From Tubulanus polymorphus (Eukaryota > Nemertea > Palaeonemertea > Tubulaniformes > Tubulanidae): 60,000 bases of DNA. Below are positions 23,940-35,696 of the stretch, one piece after another; the first letter of the stretch is position 1, and every line of letters starts with the position of its first letter. The notes under the pieces were generated by a model. That model was not told the DNA's origin. It ran no database searches and was given only the letters and a program-made list of their open reading frames with translations. The position numbers and the translations under genes were made by a program. Location: positions 22,402,450 through 22,462,449 of the forward strand of contig NC_134029.1 in NCBI RefSeq assembly GCF_964204645.1, in the 5' to 3' direction.

Positions 23940-25799
23940 TATCATCGATGTGTTTCCGATCTCGTCTGATCGAACACGACCGACGACGACATGTAGCTGG
24001 CTGCTCTTCGCTCGATCCGCAGCATCGTCGCATCAGTTGCAGACGCATCTCGACGTTCATTGGATGCGAGCCGTCCGTTTATCGCCGGATTAATAGCTAC
24101 TATTACGGAATGTGTTACCGGTGGTAACTCGTCACCCGGCTCCAATCGAGTTTAAATAGAACTCCAATTAGAAAACCGTGCGAGATTTTTTTTCGTTTTT
24201 TTTTCTTCGTTCGTCGCCGATGGCTTCGAATCGAGACGCGTAGTATATGAGGACTATCATAGATAAAACGGGACTCTCTCTCTATCTCTCTTTGCATCTA
24301 CGGAGTTCATCGGAGTTCTTTACTCGCGAGAAGAAAGAAGAAATCAAATCGACTCCGAGTCTAGGATCGTACGCTTGCAGCGAAGACCAGCGGTAATCGT
24401 CGAATTTCCAGTTGGTTTTATAAATAACTCACCTCAGAAAACGAGTTACACCTGAACAACAGAGTATTTGATTTAGCCTATAGTTTAAAGGTGATACGCG
24501 CCGTGCCGTGAGCCGCTGCTGATATACATATATATATATACGCAGTAAACTGGATTGTATTCGTAACTAATGGATGAAATAGCTGTATTTTGTTCACATT
24601 GCTGCCGGGAAAATCATTACGCATAGTGTTATTAGTAGCAATCTGCGTCGGTAGTTGTTTCGTTAATGCGAACAAATATCACCTCTTCTATACGCTGATT
24701 TCTATTCGCATATTCCGGTTGGATTTTTTGTTCGCTCGTAAAAAAGAAAAAACGTAAAGATCGGCTGCAGTCGTTCTGGTCTCGTCATCGTGGTCGATGA
24801 GGGTTGATGAGTGTCGGACTCGCTCGGACCGTAAACACCGGCAACAACAACGTTGTTGAGATCTGGGAAGGAATTTTTTGACTCATCAGAGAAACACTTG
24901 TTAGAGCAGTTTTATACGGCTGTGAGGCAAGGCAGGGGATACAGCGGCTTCACCGAGTGTTGTGCATATGTGTATGAGAAAATTATTGCGTCATAACCAG
25001 ACCTTCTACTCATAGTTAGACCTTCTGCTGATAACATTGAAGTTAGACCTTCTACTGTTGAAGTTAGAACTAGCGTTAATTCGCTGCCAAATAAAGGATT
25101 AAGCATTTCAAAAGGGAGGAATATTTTAAGAACAAGTTTTCTCGATTTTTTTCGGAATATCGAAGGACCATTTTCTGTGTGAGAAGGACTAACCATTCTG
25201 TAGGTTCACCACAAGCCGATTTGGGTCTTACGATCCGAACGCTCTCGTAGATAAGACGAAGATTATCGGATCAGCGAGCGACGAAGCGACGATATTTTTG
25301 TCGAAGCGATAGAAGCTTCCTAGAAAAATGACACCGGAGTTGGCTGAAACGGTTAATTGCGGCTGAAATTCTTCAGACGTGTAATATTGACTCACTACTC
25401 CTGTGTGAAGTCTAGTATACAAATCAGGAATTCACGTCGACACGACGACATATTTTTAGTCAGGTGATGATTGCCGTTTCATGTTCGTATGAGTACTCAC
25501 CGCCCGACGTTCAAAAGTATCAACTCCACAAACCGGCGTTTTATCCACCTACAACCCGAAGCCAACGCCTTTTGGTGACTTTCTAAAATTGGCATAAAAT
25601 CAACTCAACGCAGGAGAATCAATATACACTGAAACCGCTGTAAGAAACAAGACAATTGTATAGACAGTAAATGAATGTTCAGATATTGCAGCTGATAACT
25701 AACATCTCGTTGCTAAAATAAGATTGATATAAGCATTACTTATCTTTTATGATAAACCTTCATTCTTATCGTCTTAGCATCATCCGTCTGCTGTTAGAG

Positions 25800-26044
25800 A
25801 GAATAGTTTCGTCGGAACGCGGGGACGATAATAGCGACTGGATCGGGTACAACTGACTGGGAATAATCATCTTCTGATTCGTGTAAGGATTCTAACTTCA
25901 TCTCGGAGCGATTTCGAAAAAGGAATTTTCATTAATAAAGAAAAACCGCCGAACGAAGGTTTAACTAAACGCGAACTCGAAGACCGGATACAGAAACACC
26001 CGCAGACACCCGAGAGATCGATATCAATAATCACGTAAAGCAAT
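25800..26044 (+). other. Predicted 5'UTR and proximal promoter of the 26045 start exon
   Basis: No acceptor is needed upstream. The stretch has several CG dinucleotides and short stops in all frames, and it runs without a donor into the ATG at 26045. An in-frame TAA lies three codons before the ATG ('taaagcaatATG'). No clear TATA box is seen at a fixed distance. The start of transcription is not determined, and the left boundary is a guess. Confidence 0.3.
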
Positions 26045-26213
26045 ATGACCTTACAGAATCGTAACTATCTGATCGCGAAGGCTAGGTACCTTCGGTTGAC
26101 ACGGAAACTAAACTCACAAATGAACAACCTGAACAACATGTTCTGGAACGGAACTCTTTATCGAAACCGACGCTGGGAACAAGGATGGGAAATGGATAAT
26201 AATCCGCTCTACG
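26045..26213 (+). CDS. Predicted alternative first coding exon, 56 codons ending in NNPLY, phase 1
   Basis: ATG at 26045 with an in-frame stop just upstream, and a strong donor CTACG|GTGAGT at 26213/26214. It encodes 56 residues plus one base. Residues 6-45 are basic and asparagine-rich, with several K/R and N residues (for example N-R-N-Y and R-Y-L-R-L-T-R-K). The C-terminal third holds W-E-Q-G-W-E-M-D-N-N-P-L-Y, an NPxY-type tetrapeptide of the kind read by PTB domains or endocytic adaptors in other proteins. Inner methionines at residues 26, 32 and 50 could also start. No signal peptide or membrane helix is seen. The phase-1 end suits the same downstream exon as the other starts. The protein family is not recognised. 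Confidence 0.5.
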
Positions 26214-27785
26214 GTGAGTTTTTATATATATATATGTACCATTTTTTTCTATCGAAGAAAGGTGAAAATCTTACGTGAAGAGCGATTTTCCAACACTCGA
26301 GAGAAATGTATAGCTAGCAGATTTCGTTGATGAAGGTTAGCGGTGGTTGCTGGCGTAGTACTTCACTTCGCTGAGGTTGAAAGCTACTTACGTCTGTTGA
26401 CATTATTTCAAGGTTGCGAAATTCCAGCGAAGAGCTTGAAATGTTTACTCTGCAATACTGCGCCAGTGAAAATTGGTGTTTTTCAGTTTCTGTCAAAATC
26501 GATGTTGTTTTCGCTCAAATTAGATCTGAATGTTTTTCTCCGAGATTTCCCATACTGAAAATCGACTCCAGTGGGTAATTTCTCTGTTATGTATAGTCTA
26601 GGCTGGTTGTGAGTTATGGAAGAGGTTTTTTTCAAGGTTATTTTCGATTCGTAAGGATTTGGCACAATATTCATGAATACGCTATTGCGCCATACAGCTC
26701 TGTACAGCTACGATCCATCGACGGCGTTTACCACTAACCGCCCATTTTGTGTGTTAGCTCTCCTATTACATTTACCAAAAAACCACTCGCGCTCGCAGGT
26801 ATTCACGAAAAAATCGAACGACATCAAATGAACAATGATAAAATGCATCGAGCTCCGAATTTATTCATACCACATTTCAGACTTCAATCTACGTCTATAC
26901 GTATGATGTTATTTCGTCTTGCTTTCTAGATAGTTATTGCCCGTATCAGTGACACAAATTGACTTCTGATGAATATCGTTGGCTGTGTATGAAATCGTAC
27001 CCTATCACCTCGATATTTTAAACGTCGCGGTGATTGTTTCATTGATTCGTTATTTTCTGATCTTTGATTTGCTTCCTCTGAGGGAGGGATGATTCGTTTT
27101 AAGATATTGATGGGTGTTGGCGTACACGGGCATACAGCCAAACCCGAGCGAAAATATAACCCTACTATATTTGGCTTTTAGTGAATGCTTTGAATGATGA
27201 AATGGTATGTCTCGTCTCGACCATAACGAGCTTTCGGAAGCAGCGGGTTGCGGTTAGCTCCTTTGATCGCTGATGTTTGTCAATAAAAATCGCAAAGGGC
27301 AAATTGAGAAAACACGACAAAATTAGAATTCCATTCCTGCCGGCGGTAAAAATTCAAATGCTATTTCGAATATGAAGAGACGGCGATATAAACACGATAT
27401 AGTCATGATTTGACGTGGGAGGTGAGATGGTCAAAACAACAAGTTGCTTTAATATTCTACGATATGCATGTATGGTCTGATTTCGGCGTGAGAGCTGTCA
27501 GTGGTTACATTATGCTAACTATTCTCTGCTACTAATGGACAAATAATGGCATGTAGATAATGATGAGAGGGATATATATCCTACATCTAGTTCTTGCTCT
27601 TCTTTTCTCTTACCAGCAATCATAAAAACTGACTTCAGGAGTTATATTATTTATTGAATCAAAATGTAGTCATTAAACGCCACTTGACAGAACAAAAAAT
27701 AAATTCGATTTTGACAATTCTATAAATAATCGATATATGTAAAGAGATATCACAGTTTGACATCATTAGATATGGGCAGACAGTA

Positions 27786-28048
27786 ACCGCGATCGCGATG
27801 GAGACAATTTGGCATTGGGCTAAATTGGGACGGATCAGGCATGAGTCAAATTTGGCCCATGCCTAAATAGAGAAGGCGTTCACACATAAATCACCCGCTA
27901 GATGAGTGCCTTAAACAATGCTTAAACAAAGCGAAGTGAGTCACTTCCCGAAACGGTTATAATACAATAATTTGACCAGTGCTAAAATTTGGCCTGGTCC
28001 AAACTTTTTTGACGGGCCAAAAGTGCCCACTTGATCACGGCTAGTGAA
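27786..28048 (+). repeat. Family A repeat, copy 6 (near full length)
   Basis: Begins 'cgcgatcgcgatggagacaa', includes 'ggctaaattgggacggatca', 'cacacataaatcac', 'aagcgaagtgagtcacttcc' and 'aaaatttggcctggtccaaa', and ends near 'cttgatcacggctag'. Its ends pair as imperfect inverted repeats. Confidence 0.7.
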
Positions 28049-28789
28049 TTAGGGTGACTTATGACAAACAATCTATTAGCTTTAGATTAAATGTAGTAGA
28101 AATGAATTGAGTGACATTTTCGAGAAGTTTTATTAAACTTTCCAAAGCGAAAAAACTAATTCGCGAGCATAAACGTATACCACCGAATACCTTCGGATTC
28201 GGTGGCTCGGTTTTTACGTAGTCATTTAGTCATTAATCATTTATTTCGCAATAAAAAAGATCCGTGTTGAAGCGAAGTCTGAGAAGCTGAAAATGGATTA
28301 GCTATCGTTAATTCTACGGGTTTCGACGTGCGGTAAAATGTCAGCGACGCTTAACCAAGTGCGCGTGTAATGTATCTACATCTCGCCGTTATTAAAAATC
28401 AGCGCGTGATTAATTATCGACGACGATGTTTTCGAGATGACGACATTTCGTAAAAGGTTAGTGTCATCGATTTGATGAATCCGTGTTTAGGAATCCGTTG
28501 AAATTCGTGTCACCCGAACGCGATGACGGAACTGATATTAACTCATTACAATTCAATCAATCGCGATTGTTTTTTTTTTCGTTGATAAACAACACAACGA
28601 CAAGATGATGTAAGGTTGTTTTCTAATTGAAGTTGAGAGTTGTCTGCGCGAGGAGGATATTTGAGAAGTACGACCGGTACCCGGGAACATCTACCAAACA
28701 GATTTTTGCTTTTAAGTAGTTACTATCGGATTGAAGTGTTATGTTCATTGCATTCGAGTCCCTCGAGTCTTAAGAACTCTTTTGACATT

Positions 28790-29210
28790 ATTTGGGAAAT
28801 TGCATAAATAGGCCATATTGGTTCTCGAACGTCCGTAAGGAACCTTATTCTAGTACAGTCAGTCTGTTTGTATGTGTGTCTGTTTGTGAGTCTGACTTTC
28901 AGCATCTTCGCTTCATTTATAGTGGGTCGATCTTGATGAAACTTGGGTACAATGTTAGTACGGGGGTCTAGCTGTGCAGTGCAAAGAATGGGCCCAGTGT
29001 ACCACCTAGCGTCGAAACTAGGCACTAAAACTTATCCAGCAACATGACCTCGAAGATGACCTAGTTACTGAGGAACAAGGTCAAAAAGTTGTCTTGACAG
29101 AATCGGCCCTAGATACAATTTATCTAAAATGCAATGGGAACTAATGCAGGGCAGTTCCGGATTTCGAGTCTGAGCCCGAGAACCGTTGTCACCTATGGTT
29201 TGTTTGAACT
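28790..29210. repeat. Probable dispersed repeat of unknown class
   Basis: Contains 'gatcttgatgaaacttgggt', a phrase common in invertebrate interspersed repeats (recalled, not checked), with 'gaccttattc'-like and 'ggtcaaaaagttgtcttgac' blocks. Only one copy is in the window, so the call rests on style. Confidence 0.3.
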
Positions 29211-29378
29211 AGTATTCGTATATGAATGTTGCTCGGTTTGTATTGTATTACTAGGTGATGAGCAATCCCTGGCGGTTTCTTTGAATTTGATTCGTCTTTG
29301 ATATGCGTGTCTCACATCGGCGTTATATTGCACTCATATATCCGTAACCTTCTTTGTATTCATGAAAACAAACTGCAG

Positions 29379-29444
29379 TTGACATGTTTGATTTGGACCC
29401 CTTGATTGAAATCGAAGACGCCACCGCCGAGCCCCGGTGCTCAG
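29379..29444 (+). CDS. Predicted microexon or start exon with acidic peptide, phase 1-1
   Basis: A weak acceptor ('aaacaaactgcag', ends 29378) and a fair donor TCAG|GTGACG (29444/29445) bound 66 bp. Read from phase 1 it is open: partial codon, D-M-F-D-L-D-P-L-I-E-I-E-D-A-T-A-E-P-R-C-S, then one base. That makes it a frame-neutral 22-codon cassette. The ATG at 29384 could also start a protein, since an in-frame TGA lies 24 bp before it. The peptide is strongly acidic (eight D/E residues). Spliced after 20422 its first codon would be GTT. Codon use is GC-richer than the flanks (GCC ACC GCC GAG CCC CGG), which supports real coding sequence. The gene is not recognised. Confidence 0.45.
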
Positions 29445-30531
29445 GTGACGATCGAAATTTAATGACGGCTGAAATCTGATATCTCCTTCATTTCATATTT
29501 CATAATTTGAGCATTTGAACGAAATCATGAAAGTAATGCGTATGACATGTGATATAATTGTTTTTCTAAAGGCGCCGTAGGATTCGTATATAAAGAAATC
29601 GCAATTCCCCGCGTCACGATTGCGTCAAGAATGTTCTCCTGTTTAGTGAAATATTAAAGATCCCTCGATGATGGCTCGCTATAAACAGTCTGAACCCTGA
29701 TCTAGTTATAGATGTAATACCATATTCCCTGTATGTATTACGGAAAATACTATACATCTCATGAGAAATAACTGGCGTAGACGTCGGTATATTTCAGTCT
29801 CTGGGACCCTGCACTTGTCTGTCTTCATCTGTGTCCAAACATCTCGACGCTGTTCGCTCTACTCTCTCCCGCAGCGACTGCTGCCGAGACATTTTTGCCC
29901 GTTAACGAATTCGTTAATTCGACGACTCGCGTTTGATTAGAAAGGCGAACGACATGAAATATTTACCGGACGACGTCGAGAGTTAAACCAACTACAGCTG
30001 CATACCGATGTCATAGTCGTCGTTGTTGATGTATATGTTAAATACACTCATTTCATGACCTGCGGTCGTGTCACATGAAATTTAATATCACTCTGCGGAG
30101 AAATTGCTGATGGTAAATGACTGACTGGGGGTTGTGTGTGTAATTGTGCAGTTCAGTGTTTCAGCTGTGAAACTGTTCATGCGGTTTATGGTTAGCAATA
30201 ACGCTCGACGATACGACAACCGATTTGATGTCCGTTCTCTGAAATTCTTAAGCCGTCGTTCGTCGTTGATCTGAACAACAAGTGATTCGAAATATTTCTA
30301 GTAATAATTCTTCGACGAATGTTTATACTGATTTGTGATATGACTTTTCGCTGTTCGTAACATATTTTTATCCGCGCGAGGTTCTTGTACTCGTAATGCA
30401 TTTCTGAGAATCTTGGGTTCTCAGAATGGTAATAATAAAGTGATCGGCTCTTGATAATCCCTCTGAAATTATTTCTTGAAAATATTTCTATGCTAGATAG
30501 ATGACAGTCGTCAGAACAAGTGGATGAATCT

Positions 30532-30815
30532 GAATAGCTGCATTCACATTCAACTTAGATGGTTCCAATTTGAAATGGACAAAGTATTCACACTAGTAAA
30601 AGTCCATTCCTAATAGGCTAACAAAAAAGATTCATCTTTGTTTGTTCAAAATCTCAGAACGGACCATTTCTCTTTGCTTGAATTGTCTGTCAATCACATG
30701 GTTGTGTCTAGCTGGACCAGTGATAACTGCTGAATTAAAAACAATGTGTGAATAAATGCACATCGTCGTTTGGTCTGTCCAAAAGTCCATTCCAAGTTCT
30801 GAGAACGTTGCTCAT
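30532..30815 (-). repeat. Family B dispersed repeat, copy 4
   Basis: 'gctgcattcacattcaactt', 'aatcacatggttgtgtctag', 'ctggaccagtgataac' and 'ttaaaaacaatgtgtgaata' match the 36843 copy in order. Confidence 0.65.
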
Positions 30816-31559
30816 CTGCAGGAGTTACTTCTGCCGTTATGTGTAATTCATTTTCATTAATTCGACATAATAAAACTTCTTGCTCTAGGAACTGGACCCT
30901 GTTAATCAATTTCGTTATATCTCACACTCCTGAGGATGAAGTTTGGCTCTAATTCATCATATCAATGATATGGCAGAATTTCAAACAATAGATGATGAAT
31001 ATAGAAACAAAAACAGTTGTTATTTATGTATCAATGTATGGTGTGTGTGTTATCCCATCGTCTGGTCTCGTACGGTGCTTATGGCGGATACGTTATGCAT
31101 TGTATCTGTCTAATACTACTCGATTCATAGTCGATACATTTATCTCCGAAAACAATTAGTAGATATTGATGATTTCTCGTAGTTATACGGTCGTCCATAG
31201 CGCTGCGTGCGATGCGAGGAATTGGTAGCGTGATGCGAGGACATTGCGGCGAAAACTTGTCATTTCACCATTCACCGCTTTCTTCTATTTGATATCAAAT
31301 GAAACGTGCAACGTGCGCTACTCGAATTCATCCTGAATGTCAAAGCGTTAGTTCTCACTTGCGGAAATGTTTACTTGTTTTATCAAGGATTGTCGTCAGA
31401 CACCTCGACGTATTGAGTTTCAAAAAACAAGAGTTAGTCATTGAGTTCACGGAAGCTCCCTTTATTTCTGTCCGGCATTGTCATCATGAATCTTTATACG
31501 TTGACTAAGTAGACAATATCTGTTTTATTCTCGTCACTGATCCGTCGAATTTGAAAGAA

Positions 31560-31792
31560 AAGCCGCAATTCGGCCTGATTTTAATGCAGGATTTGGCCAG
31601 AATCGAGACAAATTTGGCTCATGCGTGATTAGAGAGCGCATTCACATCTAAGTTGCTCACTCGATACTAATCAACTCTGTGGCAAGTGAGGTGAATCACT
31701 TTCAGAACCAGTTAGCATTCACACGCAATAATTTGGCATGGACCTGGTCCATTAGTTTGGGTCAGGCCACATTTGGCTATACTTTACAGACT
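31560..31792 (+). repeat. Family A repeat, copy 7
   Basis: 'attagagagcgcattcacat', 'ttgctcactcgatactaatc', 'gaatcactttcagaaccagt', 'ttcacacgcaataatttggc' and 'ggacctggtccatta'. The ends are eroded. Confidence 0.65.
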
Positions 31793-31901
31793 TTCCATTT
31801 CTGATGCAAACGACCACAATTGATGAGTAGTGTTTACATGGCAGCGAATGTGTTATGAATCATAGATTAATATTGTACCGGATGTCATTCATTTTGATGT
31901 G

Positions 31902-32953
31902 TAGAGAATCCCACAATAATAACGAAAACATGATGTTAAGTCCAAAAATGTTTATTCAACGTTTTAACTATATCCTAATAGTCATCTACAGGAATACTGT
32001 ATTCCTTGAGCTAGTGTAGTTTATTCAACGTTTCAACTATATCCTAATAGTCATCTACAAGAATACTGTATTCCTTGAGCTAGTGTAGTTTATTCAACGT
32101 TTCAACTATATCCTAATAGTCATCTACAGGAATACTGTATTCCTTGAGCTAGTGTAGTTTATTTAACGTTTCAACTATATCCTAATAGTCATCTACAGGA
32201 ATACTGTATTCCTTGAGCTAGTGTAGTTTATTCAACGTTTCAACTATATCCTAATAGTGATCTACAAGAATACTGTATTCCTTGAGCTAGTGTAGTTTAT
32301 TCAACGTTTCAACTATATCCTAATAGTCATCTACAAGAATACTGTATTCCTTGAGCTAGTGTAGTTTATTCAACGTTTCAACTATATCCTAATAGTCATC
32401 CTCAAGAATACTGTATTCCTTGAGCTAGTGTAGTTTATTCAACGTTTCAACTATATCCCAATAGTCATCTACAGGAATACTGTATTCCTTGAGCTAGTGT
32501 AGTTTATTCAACGTTTCAACTATATCTTAATAGTCATCTACAGGAATACTGTATTCCTTGAGCTAGTGTAGTTTATTCAACGTTTCAACTATATCCCAAT
32601 AGTCATCTACAGGAATACTGTATTCCTTGAGCTAGTGTAGTTCATTCAATGTTTTAACTATATCCCAATAGTCATCTACAGGAATACTGTATTCCTTGAG
32701 CTAGTGTAGTTTATTCAACGTTTCGACAATAGCCTAATAGTCATCTTCAGGAATACTGTATTCCTTGAGCTAGTGTAGTTTATTCAATGTTTCGACTATA
32801 TTGTAATAGTCATCTTCAGGAATACTGTATCTTCAGGTGTAAATCTGAAGATAACTATTTGAATAAAGTCGAAACATAGAATGAACTACTAGCTCAAGGA
32901 AACATTCTCGAACTTAATATTATTTTTTCGTTATTATTATGGAATTCTCTATA
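31902..32953. mobile_element. TIR-bounded non-autonomous element with about thirteen 69-bp tandem units
   Basis: The left end 'agagaatcccacaataataa' followed by 'cgaaaa' is the inverted match of the right end ('ttttcgttattattatggaa', then 'ttctct'). Between them, from 31951 to about 32840, a 69-bp unit starting 'tttattcaacgtttcaacta' and containing the hairpin 'ggaatactgtattcc' is repeated head to tail with few changes. A partial inverted unit ('aaagtcgaaacatagaatga', 'actagctcaagga') sits before the right end. Related single units occur at 35112, 35583, 42013 and 49195. There is no transposase ORF. Confidence 0.8.
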
Positions 32954-33459
32954 GATTATCGTCAATAGTTGTCAATAGTTTCGTCAATGGTTGTCATTCA
33001 CTTTATTGCAGCAAATTCTAAACCTCATGTTTATTATTCATTAACTACTGATAATTGATCATTTTCTTGCTGCGCAGCCATAAAAAAAAAAACTAAACTT
33101 CTCGATGAACCAGATACGCGCGCTCTCAATTTACTGATTTATGCCTCGAAGCCGTAGAATTCCGAATTAGAAATGATTTTCCGTTCCGATATCGATCGTG
33201 CGAAAAATATGCGGTCCATTTCAAATAAAAACTCGCAAACACTTTAACGACACGTTTTAATGGGCTGCATGTTCCGAATAATCTATCGATCGGAATTTTC
33301 TTGAGAGTCGGAAATTGCCTCGAAAAATCGTCGTAGTTGAGAAGCGTATAGTGGCGGCGTTAATTATAGCGCTGAATGCGCGCAATCCGATTTCTTTAAC
33401 AACTTTCAATCGTCCGATTTCGTTATGGAAATATAGCCTGAAACAGTAATTTCCTATTC

Positions 33460-33560
33460 GCGACCCGCCGCGTTTTATTTGTGACGAAGTCGCGATTGAC
33501 AAACCGAGCAGGTCGCGCCGCGGTTCCCGTCACTTCGAACGGCGCGCATATGAATTAATG
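33460..33560. promoter_or_regulatory. CG-dense intronic patch, possible regulatory element
   Basis: Many CG dinucleotides in a short span ('cgacccgccgcg', 'caggtcgcgccgcggttccc', 'gaacggcgcgcat') against an AT-rich background, followed by homeodomain-like 'atgaattaatgaca'. No exon or donor is recognised. The regulatory role is inference. Confidence 0.25.
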
Positions 33561-34669
33561 ACACGTTCGAGTTCGTCGTTGCTGTGTAAACATAACCGTC
33601 TTCAGTTCGGGTGGAAGTTTGGGTTTTTTTTGGTTTTTTGGGTTTTGAAAGATGTTACTGAGGGTCATATTGTATACTGATTGATTTGAACGTTTTCTTT
33701 CATATTTCAATAAAATGTTCCTGAAAAAATTCAATGTGTTACTGATAGCACTTGTAACAAGTTGGCAGCCCTGGAAATGTTGAGGCTAAGGTTTCGATAC
33801 GAAAGTTCGGGCAACTTTCGACGCCGGGCTAAGAATCCATAATTGAATCGATGAAATTTATTCATTGCGCAATAAGCAGCAACAGCCGGCAGTAAAAAGT
33901 GCCGTAGAGCTGTGAAGTTATTTCGTATGCGCGACTCGGCGCGCGCTCGTTGTTTTATAGCCGACCTCTGCTATCTCTCGTTCCCATTCACTCTTTAAAG
34001 TCGACTTTATGGCGCGGCAAATCGACTAAGACGTCATCCGTTCGCCTGCTATATTACACCTGACTGGATAAAAAGAGATTATCCACACGTCGCTAACGAC
34101 TTTCTCTGTACCGGTGGTTTAATGATAACCGGCGCTGAGGAAAAAAATCTCAATTCTCGCCCATCGAAGTTCAGCTTTAGAGATGTTTTCACTTTTACAG
34201 TTTTTTTCGCGAGTGTTTTGGTCGCGTGCCAAAAGAAGCGAAAGGTGAAGTTCTCGAGGCAATTAGGATAAGATTCACCATCGGAAAGAACATTTTTGTG
34301 GTGTATATAGAAACTACTGTTGTACTGAATAACTGCTGCTGAGAATATTTTAAAAAAGTAACTTTCTACTCAAAAATTAGAAACCGAAAAGAAAATACGG
34401 GAAATATGAAAGTACTTTCAGCAAAAGTTGTGCTGTTTATAAATTTCGGTTTAGACATTCAAAAACCTTCGAGAAGCAGAGATCAAAAACATCGATCTCT
34501 TTTTATTCATCAGGGTCGTTTTTAATGAATAGTTAATGCACTTCTCGCTGCAAAAAAACAAAAACGAAGACGAGACAAATTTCGTTCAAAAGCTCATTAT
34601 TTCGCGAATTCATCTTAAGAAAATCAGTTTGCGTTCGATGACGTAAGATAAATCTGTAAATGGAAGTTA

Positions 34670-34770
34670 GACTGGCGCGTAGTTTTTCGCCCGTGGGGAC
34701 GCAATATGTAATTGTTGTGCGGCGTGTACCCGGCTCGCGTCGCCCGGCGTCGCCCCGCGATCACGATAAT
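34670..34770. promoter_or_regulatory. Second CG-dense intronic patch
   Basis: Includes 'ggctcgcgtcgcccggcgtc' and 'gccccgcgatcacg'. Unusual local composition and no ORF of note. It could be a promoter or enhancer, or an unmethylated remnant. Confidence 0.25.
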
Positions 34771-35111
34771 AAATGGGATGTGATTTAACCGGGGTTTAAG
34801 ATTTATGTGCTAGGGGTATACGAGTCAATAGGATTAACATTGACTGCTTTATTAGCTCGTTAGTATCCGTGCGCAACGTTCATGAATAATTCCTACCAAA
34901 ACACGTAAGGCGTTTACCGAGACTTGTCTTCTCGGTTTGTGTCATCGTTTTATGGCACGACGATGATACATTCCTCTACATCGCTCAACGTTCGACGATA
35001 TCGAAAAGGGGCTCATTCAACTTTTCAGCTCAGCGTAAATCGAGATGGTGCTAGTTTCGAGGCAGTTTTCATCATTAGAGTAAATATATAGACAATCCGA
35101 CAATATAATTT

Positions 35112-35285
35112 AAATGTCTTAAAATGTTTCCTTGAGCTAGTGTAGTTTATTCAACGTTTCAACTTTATCCTAATAGTCATCTTCAGGAATACTTATTCCT
35201 GACAATTAGAGTCGGAACATTAAATAAACTACTCAAGAAAACTTTTTTCGGACTTTATATTACTTTTTTCTCATTATTAACATTT
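35112..35285 (-). repeat. Relic of the 69-bp-unit element
   Basis: 'ccttgagctagtgtagttta', 'ttcaacgtttcaacttta' and 'tcatcttcagg', then an inverted 'acattaaataaactactcaa' and 'tctcattatt'. This is one unit plus the element end, with the tandem core lost. Confidence 0.65.
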
Positions 35286-35385
35286 TACCATCACAACGCA
35301 GATATAGTGTTTTATCAATGATTATTAGGCAAAATCTGATTGCATATATACAATCAGTTGACTGATAAGATACGTTCTATCCCCA

Positions 35386-35696
35386 GTTGCAGCTAGTGGC
35401 TCATGTTCTACTTTCAGGCCTAAAACATTGGACCAGGGGTGTAACAATTTTTACCTTGGGTCAAATTATTGCATGTGAATTTTACCGGTTCAGGAAGTGA
35501 CTGACCTCACTTGCTCCTACGTCTTTTTGATAACATTTTAGTAACAAATGAGTGATTTACATGTGATGATTATATATATTATCGTCTGAAAATGTTTCCT
35601 TGAGCTAGTAGTTTATTCAACGTTTCGACTTTATCCTACGTGTCATATTACATCTTTTTGATAACATTTTAGTGCTCAGGCCGATTAGGTTTGGTC
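35386..35696 (-). repeat. Family A repeat, copy 8, interrupted
   Basis: 'ttgggtcaaattattgcatg', 'ggttcaggaagtgactgacc' and 'tgagtgatttacatgtgatg' match family A in reverse. The block at about 35583-35650 ('ccttgagctagtag', 'aacgtttcgactttatccta') belongs to the 69-bp element family and interrupts it. Confidence 0.5.

Larger units (their letters stand above)
20423..29378 (+). other. Predicted intron (about 9 kb) containing an internal alternative start
   Basis: Contains a diverged tandem pair of about 180 bp (20640-20970), a poly-G run at 20976, MITEs at 21822 and 23458, family A copies at 22670 and 27786, GA-rich DNA at 23871, and the 5'UTR and start exon at about 25800-26213. A CG-rich, TATA-like stretch at 23960-24420 with a fair donor at 24392 may be a further 5'UTR exon. 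26220-27780 and 28060-28780 show nothing beyond short chance ORFs. Confidence 0.4.

Noticed and set aside
31951-32850. Hammerhead ribozyme-like core in the 69-bp units (minus sense 'ctgaagatgac' ... 'gtcgaaac')
   Set aside because: The strings resemble CUGANGA and GAAA, but the bases that must form the first stem II pair do not match (U against C), most units read ctgtaga instead of ctgaaga, and I found no placed NUH cleavage site with flanking stems. An Infernal search with the hammerhead models would decide.
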